DNA of 64,000 nt from Paulownia fortunei (GCA_019321725.1 CM033118.1:7528071-7592070), one strand, 5' to 3'. Counted from the first letter of the stretch, positions 1-12,781 are shown. Translations and numbers: made by a program. The notes: generated by a model not told the origin, from the letters alone.

Positions 1-399
1 CTGGAGCATAATGAAAATGCCTTAGCTCCATCAGAAATAGAAGAGGAAAACATCACCCTTGCCTCATTCCTTCTACAATCACGGGCTGATGGAAAACATT
101 TTTCTGCAGCAAAGGTTGGTAAATTGCCGAGGAAGGGGAAGAAAATTTCTCACGTACAGATCGGCTCCAGCATTGTTGATGAATCTGTCCTTAATCAGCC
201 TAAAAGACGAAGAACTAGAGATGGAACTTGTTCTAGTCAGATGGTGGAAGTGGAAGCTGGATCAAGAAACGACAATGAAGCTTGTCCAAATCAGGCTTCA
301 GAAGTTGTGGCCGGAGATGATACAACTCTTGCTCATTTCTACAACAAATTAAAGAGGAGAAGAACTGAAGCTCCCAAGATATTACAACAATCTCATTAA
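1..399 (+). CDS. C-terminal end of an unrecognised plant protein (partial)
   Basis: The frame starting at base 1 is open to a TAA at 397-399, giving the last 132 residues of a longer protein that begins left of the window. The sequence is acidic first (EIEEEN near the start), then basic. It has two similar clusters, KRRRTRDG at about residue 67 and KLKRRRTEAP near the end, each of which could serve as a nuclear localisation signal. A serine/glutamate-rich linker lies between them. No catalytic motif or membrane segment is visible. I do not recognise the family; a nuclear, DNA- or chromatin-associated protein is only an inference from the basic clusters. It could be one exon or several, since no upstream sequence is available to judge the intron phase. 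Confidence 0.55.
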   Translation: MEHNENALAPSEIEEENITLASFLLQSRADGKHFSAAKVGKLPRKGKKISHVQIGSSIVDESVLNQPKRRRTRDGTCSSQMVEVEAGSRNDNEACPNQASEVVAGDDTTLAHFYNKLKRRRTEAPKILQQSH

Positions 400-639
400 A
401 AGGAAATTTCTTACCGAGAAAGAAATCTGGTGCATTTCATACAACATTCTTTTGCAGGTCAGGTGGCAGAAATAGATCAGATTACATGTTATTGAATCTA
501 TGAATAACTATGATTCTGATGACGTCCAATTATAGTCTTTTGGCAATTGCCTTGTTTACCTTATGAATGGGCTTTTGATGTTTATGGAGTTGGTGTGTTT
601 GAAGTGCATGTAAGGTGGGACTTGGATTTGAGGAAAAGA
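400..639 (+). other. 3' UTR and start of intergenic DNA
   Basis: T-rich, non-coding sequence follows the stop codon of the left-edge gene. It probably contains that gene's 3' UTR and polyadenylation region, but I see no clear AATAAA and cannot place the cleavage site. Nothing else is recognisable. Confidence 0.4.
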
Positions 640-1400
640 GTTGAGTTGAGGGATTTCAAATGATTTAAGCTCCATTTGTGTGGATAATTTCATGTCACAA
701 TGTATTTTAAATTTTAAATTTTTGAATTTTTATTTTGAGTTATTTTTTAAATTATTATGATAGATTTTAAACGCAATTTATGTGAAGCCATTTGAAATAT
801 TTTTTTCTTAAATTCAAATTCTTCAATTTAAATGTAATCTGAGGATTCATTTGAATTGATAGATTTGAAATTAAGGATTTCAAATTTATTGATTTTATTT
901 GGATAATTTCATGATACAATGGATTTTAAATTTTGGAACTCTTGTTTTGAGATATTTTTTGAGTTATTGTAGTGGATTTTAAATTCATTTTAAATTAAAT
1001 TATTTAAAATTCTTTTCGTAAATTTTTCTTTCAAATCCAATTTCTTTCATCTAAATACAGCATAAAAGTGGATTTGAAATTCATCACAAATGAATTAAAA
1101 AAACCATTCAAAATGAATGTTAGATTTTATTTGGATTGATGAATTTGAAATTAAACATTTCAAATTTATAATAACAAATTGATTGAACTTATTTTGAAAA
1201 TCTCATAAATTTCAAATTCTTAAATTTTTATTTTGATTTATTTTTTGTGTCATTATGGTGAATTTTAAATTTATTTTATATTGAGCCATTTAAAATTCTT
1301 TCCTTAAATGTTTTGCTTAAATTCAAATTCTTTCATCCAAATGCAACTTTAAATAATTTGAAATTTATTATAAATTAAAATTCTCTTTGAAATTCAATGA
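640..1400. repeat. Degenerate AT-rich tandem repeat, about three units
   Basis: Three diverged copies of a 200-270 bp unit can be followed at about 648-843, 844-1065 and 1080-1345. Each carries the same order of landmarks: a GGATTTCAAAT-like start, TGGATAATTTCAT, a TTTTAAATTTT stretch, TTTTGAGTTATTTTTT, then CTTAAATTCAAATTCTTTCATC with small changes. Units differ by many substitutions and indels, so this is an old local amplification. No coding potential is seen. It abuts the left side of the hAT element. Confidence 0.55.
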
Positions 1401-1973
1401 ATTTAGTATTATAGAGTTGAAATTCTTAAGTTGCGATTGCTTGTTAGGGTTTTTTCTAGAAATTCATATCAGGATGTCTTTCCCACAAAAGGATGATTGG
1501 ATGACATGGCCAAGGGTCAGGTTTGAATTGGACCCGACTCGTGGTAAACCCATTGACCACGGGTTCGAGTACCCCAGACTCGTGAATCGTCGGGTCGGCA
1601 CGGCGGTTCCAATACAAAAAATAATTGTAAAATGCGCTAAATGACTGTTGGCAACGATCAAAGTCCCTTTTTTTTTTCATTTGTCCCTGACCGTTTCCAT
1701 CGGTCAAAGTCCATTTTTTTTTTCATTTATCCCTTATAAATACCTCTTCACTCTTTATTTTTTTTCCATACTTCAATTCTCAAATGTCAATTCTCTAGTT
1801 TTTAAATTTCAATTCTCTAATTATCTACGCTTAATTATTTATTCTCAATTTTATATTCTATATTTTATACTATTTCAATTTTTTCTTTAAATCATTTTTC
1901 ATATTTCATTTCATTCATCTTCAATTATTCATTATTCAATTTTATATATTAAATTTTCATCATTTATCAAAAA

Positions 1974-4590
1974 ATGATCGATTCAAGCAACAGAGGTAAG
2001 GGAAAAATATCCACTACCGATAAGCAACTAAGGTTCAACATCAATTATGAAGTTGAGTTGAGTGATGAAGAACAAATTAACTTGTTTACTACTCAAGAAA
2101 CAATGAGTGATGCTCATACTCAATTTACTCCATCTCTCAAATCCTCTATTTTCACCAAACATTTTGATAAAGTGACACTTCTAAATGAAGAGATGCGAGT
2201 AAAGTGTAAGTATTATTCGTAATCTTACAAATTTCAATTCGGAGGCGGTTATGGATCCTTAAAAAGACATGTGGAGAATAAGCATCCAGTGGAATTTGAC
2301 ATTGATCGTACCCAAACTCAAATGTCGTCGTTCGTGTTTTTCGGCGCCGGTGGAGGTAACGATCTTTATTTATTTAAATATAATGATGTTAGATGTAGAA
2401 AAAATTTAGTTAGATTTATTTCTGTTGAACATCTTAGTTTTAGTTTTGTAAATATTTTTTTTTAATAAATTAATTCAAACAACATATAATTCAGCGGCTA
2501 AAGGTGTTTCACGAACCATACTAACATGTCATGTAAAAAAATTATATAATAAAATTAAAAAAGAGTTAAAAGAAATATTAAACAATATAAATAATAAAAT
2601 TTCTTTATATAGTGGTATTTGGAGTGACCATTGGTAAATATATTTATATATAGGTATTACATGTCATTGGATTGATGATTTTTGAACACTTCAAAAAAGA
2701 TTATTTGCATTTAGAGTTTTTGATGGTCTACACACACCGACAAATATTTTACAAATTATATTTGTAATATTAGAAGAATATAATTTAGTTAATAAATTTT
2801 TTTCAATATCATTTGATAATATTGTAGCTAATAATACTAGTATTAATGATTTTAAATATGCATGTGGGCTTAATTGTAATTTTGGTCCCGTAACTAAGGG
2901 GGTCTAGCAATTTTGATCCTTTTATTTGTGTAATTGGAAAATTACATATATTAACTCACGATTTTTTGCACATTGAGGATAAATTTGGCCAGAAAATTAA
3001 ATTTTGGCCAAAATTTCGTCATGTGATGGTCACGTGTATCTCTAAAATTAGGGATTTTCAATTTCTCGACCAAATCTACTAACGTTGCCATTTTTGATCC
3101 CACTTAGAATAAAATATGATGACTCATGTGATTGGGTGGAAAAAAAATACTGTCATTTGCCGTGATCACGTGAGTCATCATATTTTATTCTAAGTAGTAT
3201 CAGAAACAACCACGTCAGCAGATTTGATCGAGAAATTAAAAATCCCTAATTTTGGAGATATATGTGACCATCACGTGATGAAATTCCAACCAAAATTTAT
3301 TTTTCTGGCCAAATTTATCCTCAATATGTAAAAATTCGAGAGTTAGTGTACATAATTTGCCAGTTGCATAAATAAAATGATCAAAATTGTTAGATCCCCT
3401 TAGTTAAGGGACCAAAATTATAATTAAGCCGATGTATGTGAACCATCAATTGGTTATAATTTTTTTTCATATTAGATGTATATGTCATATTTTAAATTTA
3501 TGTGTATAAGATGGTTTAAAAAATTTAGATAATCAACTTAAACCAATTAGACAAATATTTTCTTATTTATAGGCACATTCACATATTGTTAAACAATGAT
3601 TTAGATTTTGTAAAGCCAACGGTGCGGGATTTAAGAAAATTTCACGAGATGTTCCAACTCATTAGAATTCAACATAGAGATGATTAGAAGAATATATCGG
3701 TTATAAAGATTTATTATGTTATTTTTTTTTTACAAATTGTTACTACTCATTTTTTTTTATCCATATAATTAGACAGTATGTGAAAAGATTTGTAATATTT
3801 TAAAAATATTTAATGATGTCACTTTATAATTATCTAGTATTTATTTCACAACTTCTCATTTAATATTATTAAATTATTATAATATTGCATCCGTTTTATA
3901 TGAAAACTTTAACTATGAAGATGAAAATTTAATAAATTGTGTTTTATCAATGCAGTTGAAATGAAAAAAATATTTTTTTAAAATTTTAAATATTAATTTA
4001 ATTATTGTTATTTTTTATCATAGACTTAAATTAGATGGTTTACAAGACATGTTATTAATTTATTACAATACTTTAAAACGTTATGAAAATAATATACTCT
4101 AGATATAGGAAATATTATATTTAAAGTTAGAATACTTTTAAATAAATTTTATAATGAATATAGTTCCAAATATGACTCACAATCAACTCAAGTTGATTTA
4201 CATAGAACTAGTAGTAGTAGTAGTAGTTCTAGACTTATGGCAACACAACTTTTACTTAGGAAATGAACTAAACATTCTTTAGGATCCTCAAGTTCCAACC
4301 AAGAATTTGAAAGTTATTTTAATATTTCATTTGAGCATAATGAGACAGGTGACGATGCAGAGTTCGATATTTTGCGATGGTAGTCGCAAAAGGAGCAAAC
4401 GTATCCAGTTTTGTCCGTGATGGCGAAGGAGATACTTGCTTCACCTGCCTCAACAGTTGTAGTGGAGCAAGTCATCAGTGCGGGAGACAATATATTGAGT
4501 GAGAAACGTCCGACCTTGTCTCCCGAGAATTTAGAAGCCCAGACATATCTTGATGATTGGATCAAGGCCTCTGTACGAAGACAAGGTTAA
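1974..4590 (+). pseudogene. hAT transposase pseudogene (BED zinc finger, RNase H-like core, hATC domain)
   Basis: The first ATG at 1974 opens 82 codons. It starts the BED-type zinc finger (VKCKYYS, then after a stop GSLKRHVENKHP, i.e. the C...C...H...H arrangement). The catalytic core follows with stops and frame changes: LYSGIWSDHW and a YIGITCHWIDD-like stretch at 2610-2690, RLFAFRVFDG near 2700, and FHIRCICHILNLCV at about 3465-3505. The C-terminal hATC dimerisation domain at 4317-4590 is best preserved (YPVLSVMAKEILA, PASTVVVEQV, LSPENLEAQTYLDDW) with one TAG. The order and spacing match Ac-like plant hAT transposases. The core is split by the 565-bp MITE at 2867-3431. The gene cannot be functional. 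A TAG/AGT microsatellite lies at about 4208-4228. Confidence 0.88.
2867..3431. mobile_element. Mutator-type MITE with long terminal inverted repeats, inserted in the hAT transposase
   Basis: The two halves are reverse complements over most of their length. The left end (GGGCTTAATTGTAATTTTGG) pairs with the right end (CCAAAATTATAATTAAGCCG). The pairing continues inward through GGCCAGAAAATTAA, GTGATGGTCACG and GACTCATGTGAT blocks, giving arms of about 270 bp around a short centre near 3140-3160. Flanking 9-mers ATGCATGTG (2858-2866) and ATGTATGTG (3432-3440) differ at one base, which fits the 9-bp target duplication of Mutator-like elements. The element contains no ORF, so it is non-autonomous. 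Removing it rejoins the transposase core, which proves it inserted later. Confidence 0.85.
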
Positions 4591-5294
4591 TCGAATTTGG
4601 AGGAAGATCAAGAGGAGGACACGGACGGAACAACAACGAGAACGAGTGGGAGTGATTGAGTCACGCCACTCCCTAAGGTAAGAATGGTTAAAAGGTAAGA
4701 GAAATACATAAGATTTGATTCCTCTATACCCTAAGAGGATATGTAGGCAACAAAAATTAGTTTAAACCCTTTTTTTATTTTTAAAATAGTTTTTAATTAT
4801 ATAATTTAAATTTTAGCTAATATTTTTTTAAAATATAAGTGCAAATTTTTAATTGAAATTTAAGTTTAAACTATAAAATTTCAAGTTGAGCATTTTTTTT
4901 TTACATTTATTATAATTATAATATTTGATACTTTAAATTTTAAATAATAATTTTTTTTCAAATTTAAGTTAAAGTGTATTCATTAAGTTCAAAAATTAAC
5001 GATATTTTTGTTGAAACTTAAGTTCAAAAATTTTCATTCAAATTTAAGTTTAAAATTTCAAACCCTTGTTTGTTTTTTTTATAAAAAGTTGTAATTTCGT
5101 ATAATTAATGGTTAGTTAAAAAGTTACAATTTTTCAAAATATAAGGCAAAATAAAAAAAATTAAGGGTCGGACTCGGAATCGGAACCGATGGTTAACCGA
5201 AATCATAACCAGAACCAGTCCACCAGTTCCAAAACTGTCAGGATTTTTCTGAACCATGAAACCGGTAGTTGCGAACCGTAACCGATGGTTCCTG

Positions 5295-7499
5295 ATGTTG
5301 GGTTCGCTATAATCGCAGAGGTATACGCAGTGGAAAATTAAAATTTTTATCAAACATAAATTTAACCCATTTGATTCGAAAGCTATTTTAACGATCGCGC
5401 TTATTCAAGTGAATATATAAATAAATATAAAATCGGATTATACTTTTCATGCACTCTGGTTGTTGTAGGGAATGAAGCAATCAATTGTTTATCCTGGACT
5501 ATCAGAACTCGCAGGGATCCAAGTGTCTCCCCTCTATCAGGTCCAGAATACGAAAGAGCAACACCAATCAAAATGATTCGCTAGTATCCTTTTAATTGTT
5601 TACTAATCTAGAACCGGAGTATATTTTCAAAAATAATAAAGATTGATTCTTTAAGTTCTTAAAACAATAATATGAAGAGAATAACAAGAAACTGATTTTC
5701 TTTTTCTTTCTTTTATTTTCTTGGAGAGTAAAAATAAAAGACTTTAAACAAAATATTTTTTGCTCAAATTTTTGAATTGAATTATATAATTTTCATCCCT
5801 CATATATATAGGGCTGAAAATTTTAATCATTTTCCAACTCTTGGAAAGTTTTTTAATTTTGAACTATTTCAAAACCTTATCTTGGAAGGATTCCAAATCT
5901 TCCAAAAACTCTTCTCTTTTTTCTCTCTTATTGTATGTGGACTAATTTGAGACTACATTAATTATCAAAATTGTCTACATACATTGTTGATATTAATTTG
6001 AACTCTTCAAATAATATCAAGATAGATATATATCATATATATATATACTATAATTATATTAAATTTTAGTGGCCTATTTTATCCCATAAAATTGGTCACT
6101 ATATTTATTTATCTATAAATATATTAATTAAATAAATTATATTTATTTAATTTATTCTCTTCATACTTTAGTGGGCTTTTTAAGTGATCCACATTTATTT
6201 TGGGTTTGGACTCAAAAATCCCAAAATCAATTCAATTCATTCAATCCCAATTTAATCAATCCAATTGATTAATTTAATTTACTCCAGTGGGCTTCCTAAT
6301 CAAATTAGGTCCAATTAAATAATTTAATTACTTAATTGAATAATTTAATTTAACCATTAAATTAAATAGAACCCTTAATTAATTAATTGATCAGTATTAA
6401 TTAATTAATTTCCAATCATTGGATAAAATCTAAAATTAGAAATGTTACTTTCCATAAACGTGTGTGACCCTCTTAGGTTCATTACTAAGCTAGTAGTGGG
6501 TTTGCAACATTTGCAACTTATGAATAACAATTATTCCAATTAATTAATCCGCTTGGAATCAACTCCTTAATTCCAAGAATCTCACTATCCATGAAAACAC
6601 CTAGTAAGTAATCATGGCAAACTAGTCTTAGGTGAAATAGCGAGTAAACTTATTTCAGTTGCGAGTACCATACACGTACGGTCCTTTCGACAGCTAATCT
6701 TTTGATTGAATCTAAGGCATGGATTATAAGTCGAAACCCTAAATGATCAATAACTGTGATCCCATTTCAAGTTCCAATGATTCTTGATGAATCACAATTC
6801 ATACTGCCTTGGTCAAGGTCTTTGAATCACAAACTATGAAAACACAAGAGATTCCCTTGTTTAAAAAGACAAGTGTCGAATTCTATGTTCGCCACTGACA
6901 AACCTTCATGCACACCAGTGCAACACCCAACATACCCCCTTTGTGATTGTCAAGCAATCAGAAGATATATCAAAGTGCTGCAGGATGCACACAAGTCTAT
7001 CATCGTACCTCAAGTCTGATGACTAGTTGTGTACTATCGCAACACAGAAATTCTTATTTCGACGGGCAAAGCCTCCAACTAAGAATTTCTTGCGGGCCAT
7101 ATTCGGTGTACTTGTCCCCTAACAAGCACCCACATACATGCACTTACGTCTCTACGCTAATGTCAATGGAATGTGACATCCTCGTCTCACGAGCATGCAT
7201 TATATATACGAGTCTTACTAAGCTATTTGATGTCCCATCTCAAAAAGTTCTCGACTCGAAACTTATTTAAGACCAAAGCTTTAGAGGTATGTTCCATGAT
7301 CGTCATCATATGCGCGACCATACCCCGTAGCTAAATTTGGTCTAAGGAATTTATCTAATGTGCAGAAATAAAAAATGCAAGACATAAGATAAAGAAAATA
7401 CCTTTTTATTAATATGATTCCCAATAAGATTGTCTTTACAAAAGCAAAAGAGTATAATACACCCAATCTAATTGGGGCGTTGGACATCCTACTCTAACA
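5295..7499 (-). repeat. Copia 3' LTR
   Basis: This 2205-bp repeat is the 3' LTR because the element reads leftward. It ends at 7499 with ...CTCTAACA, next to the polypurine tract. It is near-identical to 13706-15926 apart from scattered substitutions and small indels; for example, the right copy has a longer TA run near 14440 and an extra AATTAATCC unit near 14955. The 107-codon frame at 6947-7270 is repeated in both LTRs and is not a gene. Confidence 0.92.
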
Positions 7500-7513
7500 A
7501 TCTCCCACTTGCC

Positions 7514-9447
7514 CTAACTCCAATTGCCCATGTATCTAAGGCCCATCTTCTCAAGATGTCCGTCGAATATCTTCTGTGCTAAGGGCTTAGTAAGTGGATC
7601 TGCTACATTTTCTGCTGAGGCAACTCGATCCACAATGACGTCGCCTCTACCAATGATCTCTCTGATCAGGTGATATCGTCTCATTATGTGCTTGGATCTT
7701 TGATGAGATCTTGGCTCTTTTGCTTGCGCAATAGCTCCATTATTATCACAGTAAATCATAACTGGATCAACAATGGATGGAATTACACCCAACCCTTGGA
7801 TGAAATTTCTAATCCAAACAGCTTCTTTTGCTGCATCTGATGCAGCAATATATTCAGCTTCGGTGGTAGAGTCTGCAGTCGTCTCTTGGTTGGAATTCTT
7901 CCAACTGACCGCACCACTATTCAAGGTGATTATGTATCCGGACATGGACTTTGAGTCATATATATCGGACTGAAAACTAGAGTCTGTATATCCCTCCAGT
8001 TTTAGTTTTCCATTGCCATATATCAGAAAGATATCCTTAGTCCTTCTCAAGTACTTGAGGATCATCTTAACGGCTTTCCAGTGTTCTTCTCCTGGATTGG
8101 ACTGATATCTGCTCGTGACACTCAGAGCATGTGCTATATCAGACCTTATACATAACATTGCATACATTATGCTCCCTATTACAGAAGCATAAGGTATGCG
8201 AGCCATCCTTTCTCTCTCTTCAGGTGTCTTAGGAGACTTAACCTTAGAGAGTGAAACCCCATGACTCATAGGCAGGAATCCTCTCTTGGATTCCTCCATG
8301 CTAAACCTTTTTAGCACTTTGTCTATGTACATGGACTGGGATAGTCCGATCATCCTTCTGGATCTATCTCTATAGATCTTTATCCCTAGGATAAAAGATG
8401 CATCTCCCAAGTCCTTCATGGAAAACTGATTAGATAACCAAGTCCTCGTTGACTGCAACATCCCTACATCATTCCCAATGAGTAGGATGTCATCAACGTA
8501 GAGCACAACAAATGTAACTGCACTCCCACTAACCTTCTTGTAGACACATGGTTCATTCGGGTTCTTATGAAAGTCAAACGTTTTGATCGTTTCATCAAAC
8601 CGGATGTTCCAACTCCTCGAAGCTTGTTTGAGTCCATAAATGGATCTCTGGAGCTTGCAAACCTTTTGCTCGCTCCCGCTGGATATGAAGCCTTCTGGCT
8701 ACTTCATATAGATCTCTCCTTAATGTTTCCATTAAGAAAAGCGATCTTCACATCCATTTGCCATATCTCATAGTCATAATATGCAGATATGGCTTAACAG
8801 TATCCGTATGGATTTAAGCATCGCTACTAGTGAAAAAGTTTCCTCATAATCAATTCATTGCTTTTGTGTATAACCTTTTGCTACCAATCGTGCCTATAGG
8901 TCGCTACCTCTCCATCTACTCCAAGCTTTCGCTTGTAGACCCATTTGCAGCCAATGGGAACAATTCCCTGTGGTGGGTCCACCAAAGTCCATACCTTGTT
9001 GGAGTACATAGAGTCCATTTCGGACTGCATGGCTTCTTGCTACTTCTTCGAGTCGATGTCAGACATCGCCTCTCCATAACTTCTTGGATCATTATCCAAG
9101 GGGAGTCCCTCTTCTTTGTTTTCTAACAACAAGTTGTACCTCTTAGGTACCATTGAGACCCTTTCGGATCTTCGAAGAGATTGTGCCTTAGAGGGTCCAG
9201 CATCAGCTGGTGTACCATTTACTGCGTCAGTTGGGGTGTTTTGTGGTTCTTGAACCTCTTCAAGTTCTACGACATTGCCACTTCCATCTGAAAGAAATTC
9301 TTCTTCAAGGAAGGTAGCATTCCTCGAAATAAACACTCTTTGTTCCGTGGCATCATAGAAATAGTATCCAATAGACTCCTTTGGATACCCCACAAACTTG
9401 CATAAGCTGGATCTCATATCCAACTTATCTCCCACTAGCTGTTTCAC
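7514..9447 (-). pseudogene. Copia reverse transcriptase and RNase H (broken)
   Basis: The 3' part of pol is open from 8506 to 7514. It starts at the catalytic YVDD box (MLYVDDILLIGND), followed by thumb motifs (KDLGDASFILGIKI, SMYIDKVLKRF). RNase H comes next (GYTDSSFQSD, STTEAEYIAASDA, CDNNGAI, KHI.RRYHLIRE) and the C-terminal tail ends in VADPLTKPL. Upstream, 9447-9040 encodes the linker between integrase and reverse transcriptase (CKFVGYPKESIGYYFYD). Bases 9039-8507 hold the reverse transcriptase fingers and palm with several stops, although pieces such as CKLQRSIYGLKQASR remain readable. The integrase frame ends in a TAA just upstream. The protein cannot be made whole. Confidence 0.9.
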
Positions 9448-10150
9448 TTAAGCAGCACACCCCCATACCCTAAGGTATTTATAGGAAGGCATCTTTCCAC
9501 ACCACATCTCATATGGTGTTTTGGGGACGGCTTTAGATGGCACCCTATTTAATAGGTATGCCGCCGTTTCTAAGGCATAGCCCCAGAATGAAAGAGATAA
9601 TGAAGTGAAGCTCATCATAGATCGAACCATATCCAACAAGGTTTGATTCATGCGTTCCGTAACTCCGTTGAGTTGGGGAGTAGCAGAAGGAGTCCACTGT
9701 GAGAGAATCCCATTCTCTTTTAGATAATCTAAAAATTCTGTGCTTAAGTATTCACCTCCTCGATCAGATCGAAGAGTTTTTATACTTAATCCAGTTTGTT
9801 TCTCTACTTCAGTTCTGAATTCTTTGAACTTTTCAAATACTTCAGACTTGTACCTTAAAAGGTACACATAACCATACCTAGAGAAGTCATCAGTAAAGGT
9901 TAAGAAGTAGTTATAGTTCCCACGGGCACTAACATTTAGTGGCCTACATACATCTGTATGGATCAAATCTAATAGATGCTTGGCTCGCTCCACTTGTCCA
10001 ACAAATGGAGATTTGGTCATTTTTCCTTTGAGGCAGGATTCACAAGTTGGTAGTTCTTGCTCTTTTGTTAGATCAAGCAATTGTACCAATTTGTTAATCT
10101 TTTTCTCAGAAATATGTCATAATCTTGCGTGTCACAGGCTCATTGAACTA
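9448..10150 (-). pseudogene. Copia integrase (broken)
   Basis: The stretch at 10089-9448 encodes the integrase catalytic core. The first acidic residue is in DLIHTDVCRPL, the second in LRSDRGGEYLS, and the glutamate is in NGVTERMNQTLLDMVRSM. The HHCC zinc-binding end is split: the CESCLKGKMTKSPF half is intact, while the histidine half lies at about 10140-10090 (HARL.HISEK) with stops. The downstream GKMPSYKYLRVWGCAA motif ends at a stop at 9448. Neighbours are the gag-protease frame upstream and reverse transcriptase downstream, the copia order. Confidence 0.9.
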
Positions 10151-10226
10151 TGATTATCTAATTTTCTTTTATTTTGTTGAATTGTGAAAATGGGGTTATG
10201 GGGAGTAATAGTATATAAACAATTCG

Positions 10227-11408
10227 TCAAAGAATCAGAATATATAAAATCAAAACGTTTGAAAATGAACAATTTCCATTCTCAATGGTAAATCTAAAAC
10301 CTTCTCTATCCAAAACTGGAATAGAGATAATGTTCTTAATAATATCCGGAATAAAAAGATAATTATTTAAAACTATTACATAACCATTCTCTAAAGCCAG
10401 ATTAACAGTCCCTATAGCTAATGCAGCAACTCTTGCTCCATTTCCCATCCTAAGGACCGTCTCTCCTCCATCCAGCTTCCTACTTCTTGCCATCATCTGC
10501 AAATCATTGCAAATATGTGAGCCACAATCGGTATCTAATACCCAAGAAGTATTGTTAACCAACAAGTTAACTTCAACAAAATATATACCTGAACTCTTCA
10601 GGCTTGCAAGATACTCCTTGTAATTCCTCTTCCAGTGCCCTGGTTTGCCGCAGTAATGGAACTTGTCATTGGCTTGAGAAGAAACCTTTTTGACACCACC
10701 CTTAGCTTTTAGCTTGTTGGGTTTAGAGGAACCCTTTCCTTTCTTCTTTCCTTTCTTGGGCTTTTTAGCCTTTGATCCAGAAGAAGATCCAACAAGCAGA
10801 ATCGGCTTGTCCTTTTTCATGGTGGACTCAACCGTCTTTAACATGTTCACAAGTTCAGCGAGACTAGTCTCCATGTTGTGCATGTTAAAGTTGACAACAA
10901 AGGTGTCAAATGATGGAGGCAGAGACTGCAGTAGAAGGTCCGTATAGAGTTCGTTCTCCATAATGACTCCAAGGGACGCCAGTCTTTCAATAAGGGCTAT
11001 CATCTTCAATCCATGATCATGGACTGAAGAGCCCTCAGTCATACGACATCTGAAAAGCTCTTTTGAGATCTGATATCTCGTCTGCCGAGTTCTTTCACCA
11101 TACAACTCTTGTAGGTGAATGAGGATCCCATAGGCAGTATCTTGATCCTCATTCTGCCTCTGCAGCTCATTTGACATCGATGCCAGCATGTAGCATCGAG
11201 CCTGCAGATTATCATCAACATGACGTAAATAATCTGTATAATCCTCTGAAGTAATATCCTTCGGTGGTACCGAAGGAGGTGCAGTGTCGAGGACATATGC
11301 CCTCTTCTCCGACTGAAGAACTATCTTCAGGTTTCTTAGCCAATCGACAAAATTAGGTCCAGTTAATTTGTTTTGTTCAAGGATTGTTGCAAGTGGATTC
11401 TTTGCCAT
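10227..11408 (-). pseudogene. Copia gag with attached protease (393 codons, damaged)
   Basis: The frame starts at the ATG at 11408 (MAKNPLATILEQNKLTGPNF), a typical plant copia gag start. It continues with WLRNLKIVL and the retrotransposon gag UBN2-like core (LQELYGERTRQTRYQI, LLLQSLPPSFDTFVVNF). A lysine-rich linker leads to a zinc knuckle (YCGKPGHWKRNY). Two of the knuckle's four metal ligands are changed: the first cysteine is gone and the last is tyrosine. The protease motif reads LDTDCGSHIC, where the usual active-site glycine after D-T is aspartate. The frame ends soon after the protease, 140 bp before integrase. I infer that particles and protease activity are lost. Confidence 0.9.
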
Positions 11409-12781
11409 TTTAGTAGAATAATCTATAAAATATGTACGAAGCAGAAAATGAGTAAACTATGGGAAAAATATATTCATTTAATATAAGGTCTTTAATATTA
11501 AATGTCTCCCACTATTTTCTTCGAATTCCATCACCCCTAATGGAATTTTGGGAAATCAAATTTTCTAGTGAGTTTGAGGTCCAATGAAAATATTTCACAC
11601 CCCAATTTTATGAGCCCATGAAATATTTTTATCAGTAGTCAACTCTTTGACGATTGTATCACTATACAACTCTCAAGTTTGTTTTGCCTCACCTCTTCTC
11701 ATATACCCCAATTTTATGAGCCCATATGGTACTAAGTGTCAAACAATACCCATCAAACTTTCGTGTAGATAGAGCATCAAGATGTCCCACGACTCATGGC
11801 CAACATAATGACGATTCCATCCCACGAGCATCTCTATGCTTGGTCGAGATCACAGCTTTCCAACACAAGACCACCCCACGACTCATGGTCAGTGATCAAG
11901 TGCGGTAGCGGTCGTCATGTCTCTATCTTTGATGGTAGGCATGGAACGATAGGTCCTACCTAACTTGTCCATTTTTGTTTGAAATCGAATTTTCAAAATT
12001 TTTTTTTACTTAATTTTAATAAATTAAGTGGGGTTTAATTTTATCCAAGACCTAATCATAATTTAAATTAGGTTGGTTATTTAATGCATGACATCATAAT
12101 ATCATTCCTCAAGTATAAAAGCATTAAATAAAATCCTAAGCATGCATCTAATACATACTTAAATAAATGAATGATCATGAACCAGTCCTATGCGGTTCAT
12201 TTGAGCCAAAAATGAACCTAAGGTCAGTTTAAGGGTAATAAAATGGAATAAAACCTATTCTATTACATAATTGTATCCCATACAAACATGGGCCTTCTTT
12301 TTTATTATCTTTCGTCTTCCAAAGAAAAAGAAAAACCTTACCATCTATTTTACTCTTTTTATAGAAAATAAAATAACTTACATAAATGAAATAAGAGGCT
12401 CGCAGGCCCCATTTTAAAACCCAAAAATATTAAATAAAACCAATCACATTGGTCCAATGGCTCATGATCATCACATACATGCTCATAATTAACATCATAT
12501 GTAATTATCAAAATATGTAAATTTACCAAATTGTTAAACGCAATTTTTCTTTTAACTTGGTATAATTTTTAATTGTTTGAAAAATAATTTTTCAGAAATA
12601 ATTACAATTAACATTTAATTTTAATATTCTAGAAAAAAAAAATAGACCCGGAACGACACGATGAGCAGCACCACTGCTGCCCGTCGGGCGCGTGCCGGGT
12701 GCCCGCTGTCGGGTGCCAGCACGCGCATCGGGGCGCCCGTGGGCACACTGGCACCCGCTGCCGGGTGCCAGCGCGCGCAGC

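Larger units (their letters stand above)
1440..5294 (+). mobile_element. Degenerate hAT-superfamily DNA transposon, 3' end interrupted by a copia element
   Basis: The block contains a decayed hAT transposase (separate entry). Its flanks are typical of plant hAT elements: a GC-richer 5' region at 1505-1610, rich in GGGTCGG/GACCCGACTC words, and a 3' region at 5165-5290 made of repeated GAACCG/AACCGATGGTT words. The left terminus is not certain; TTAGGG at about 1445 is one candidate. The right terminus is cut at 5294/5295 by the copia LTR. The likely continuation is at 16745 onward, where CCTGA recurs and is followed by TGTTATTCTA, a plausible decayed hAT end. The 8-bp target duplication expected for hAT elements was not identified. 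Confidence 0.75.

Noticed and set aside
6947..7270. 107-codon frame, repeated at 15373-15696 and in part at 16236-16490
   Set aside because: It occurs only because it lies in the copia LTRs, on the strand opposite to the element's genes, with no recognisable domain.
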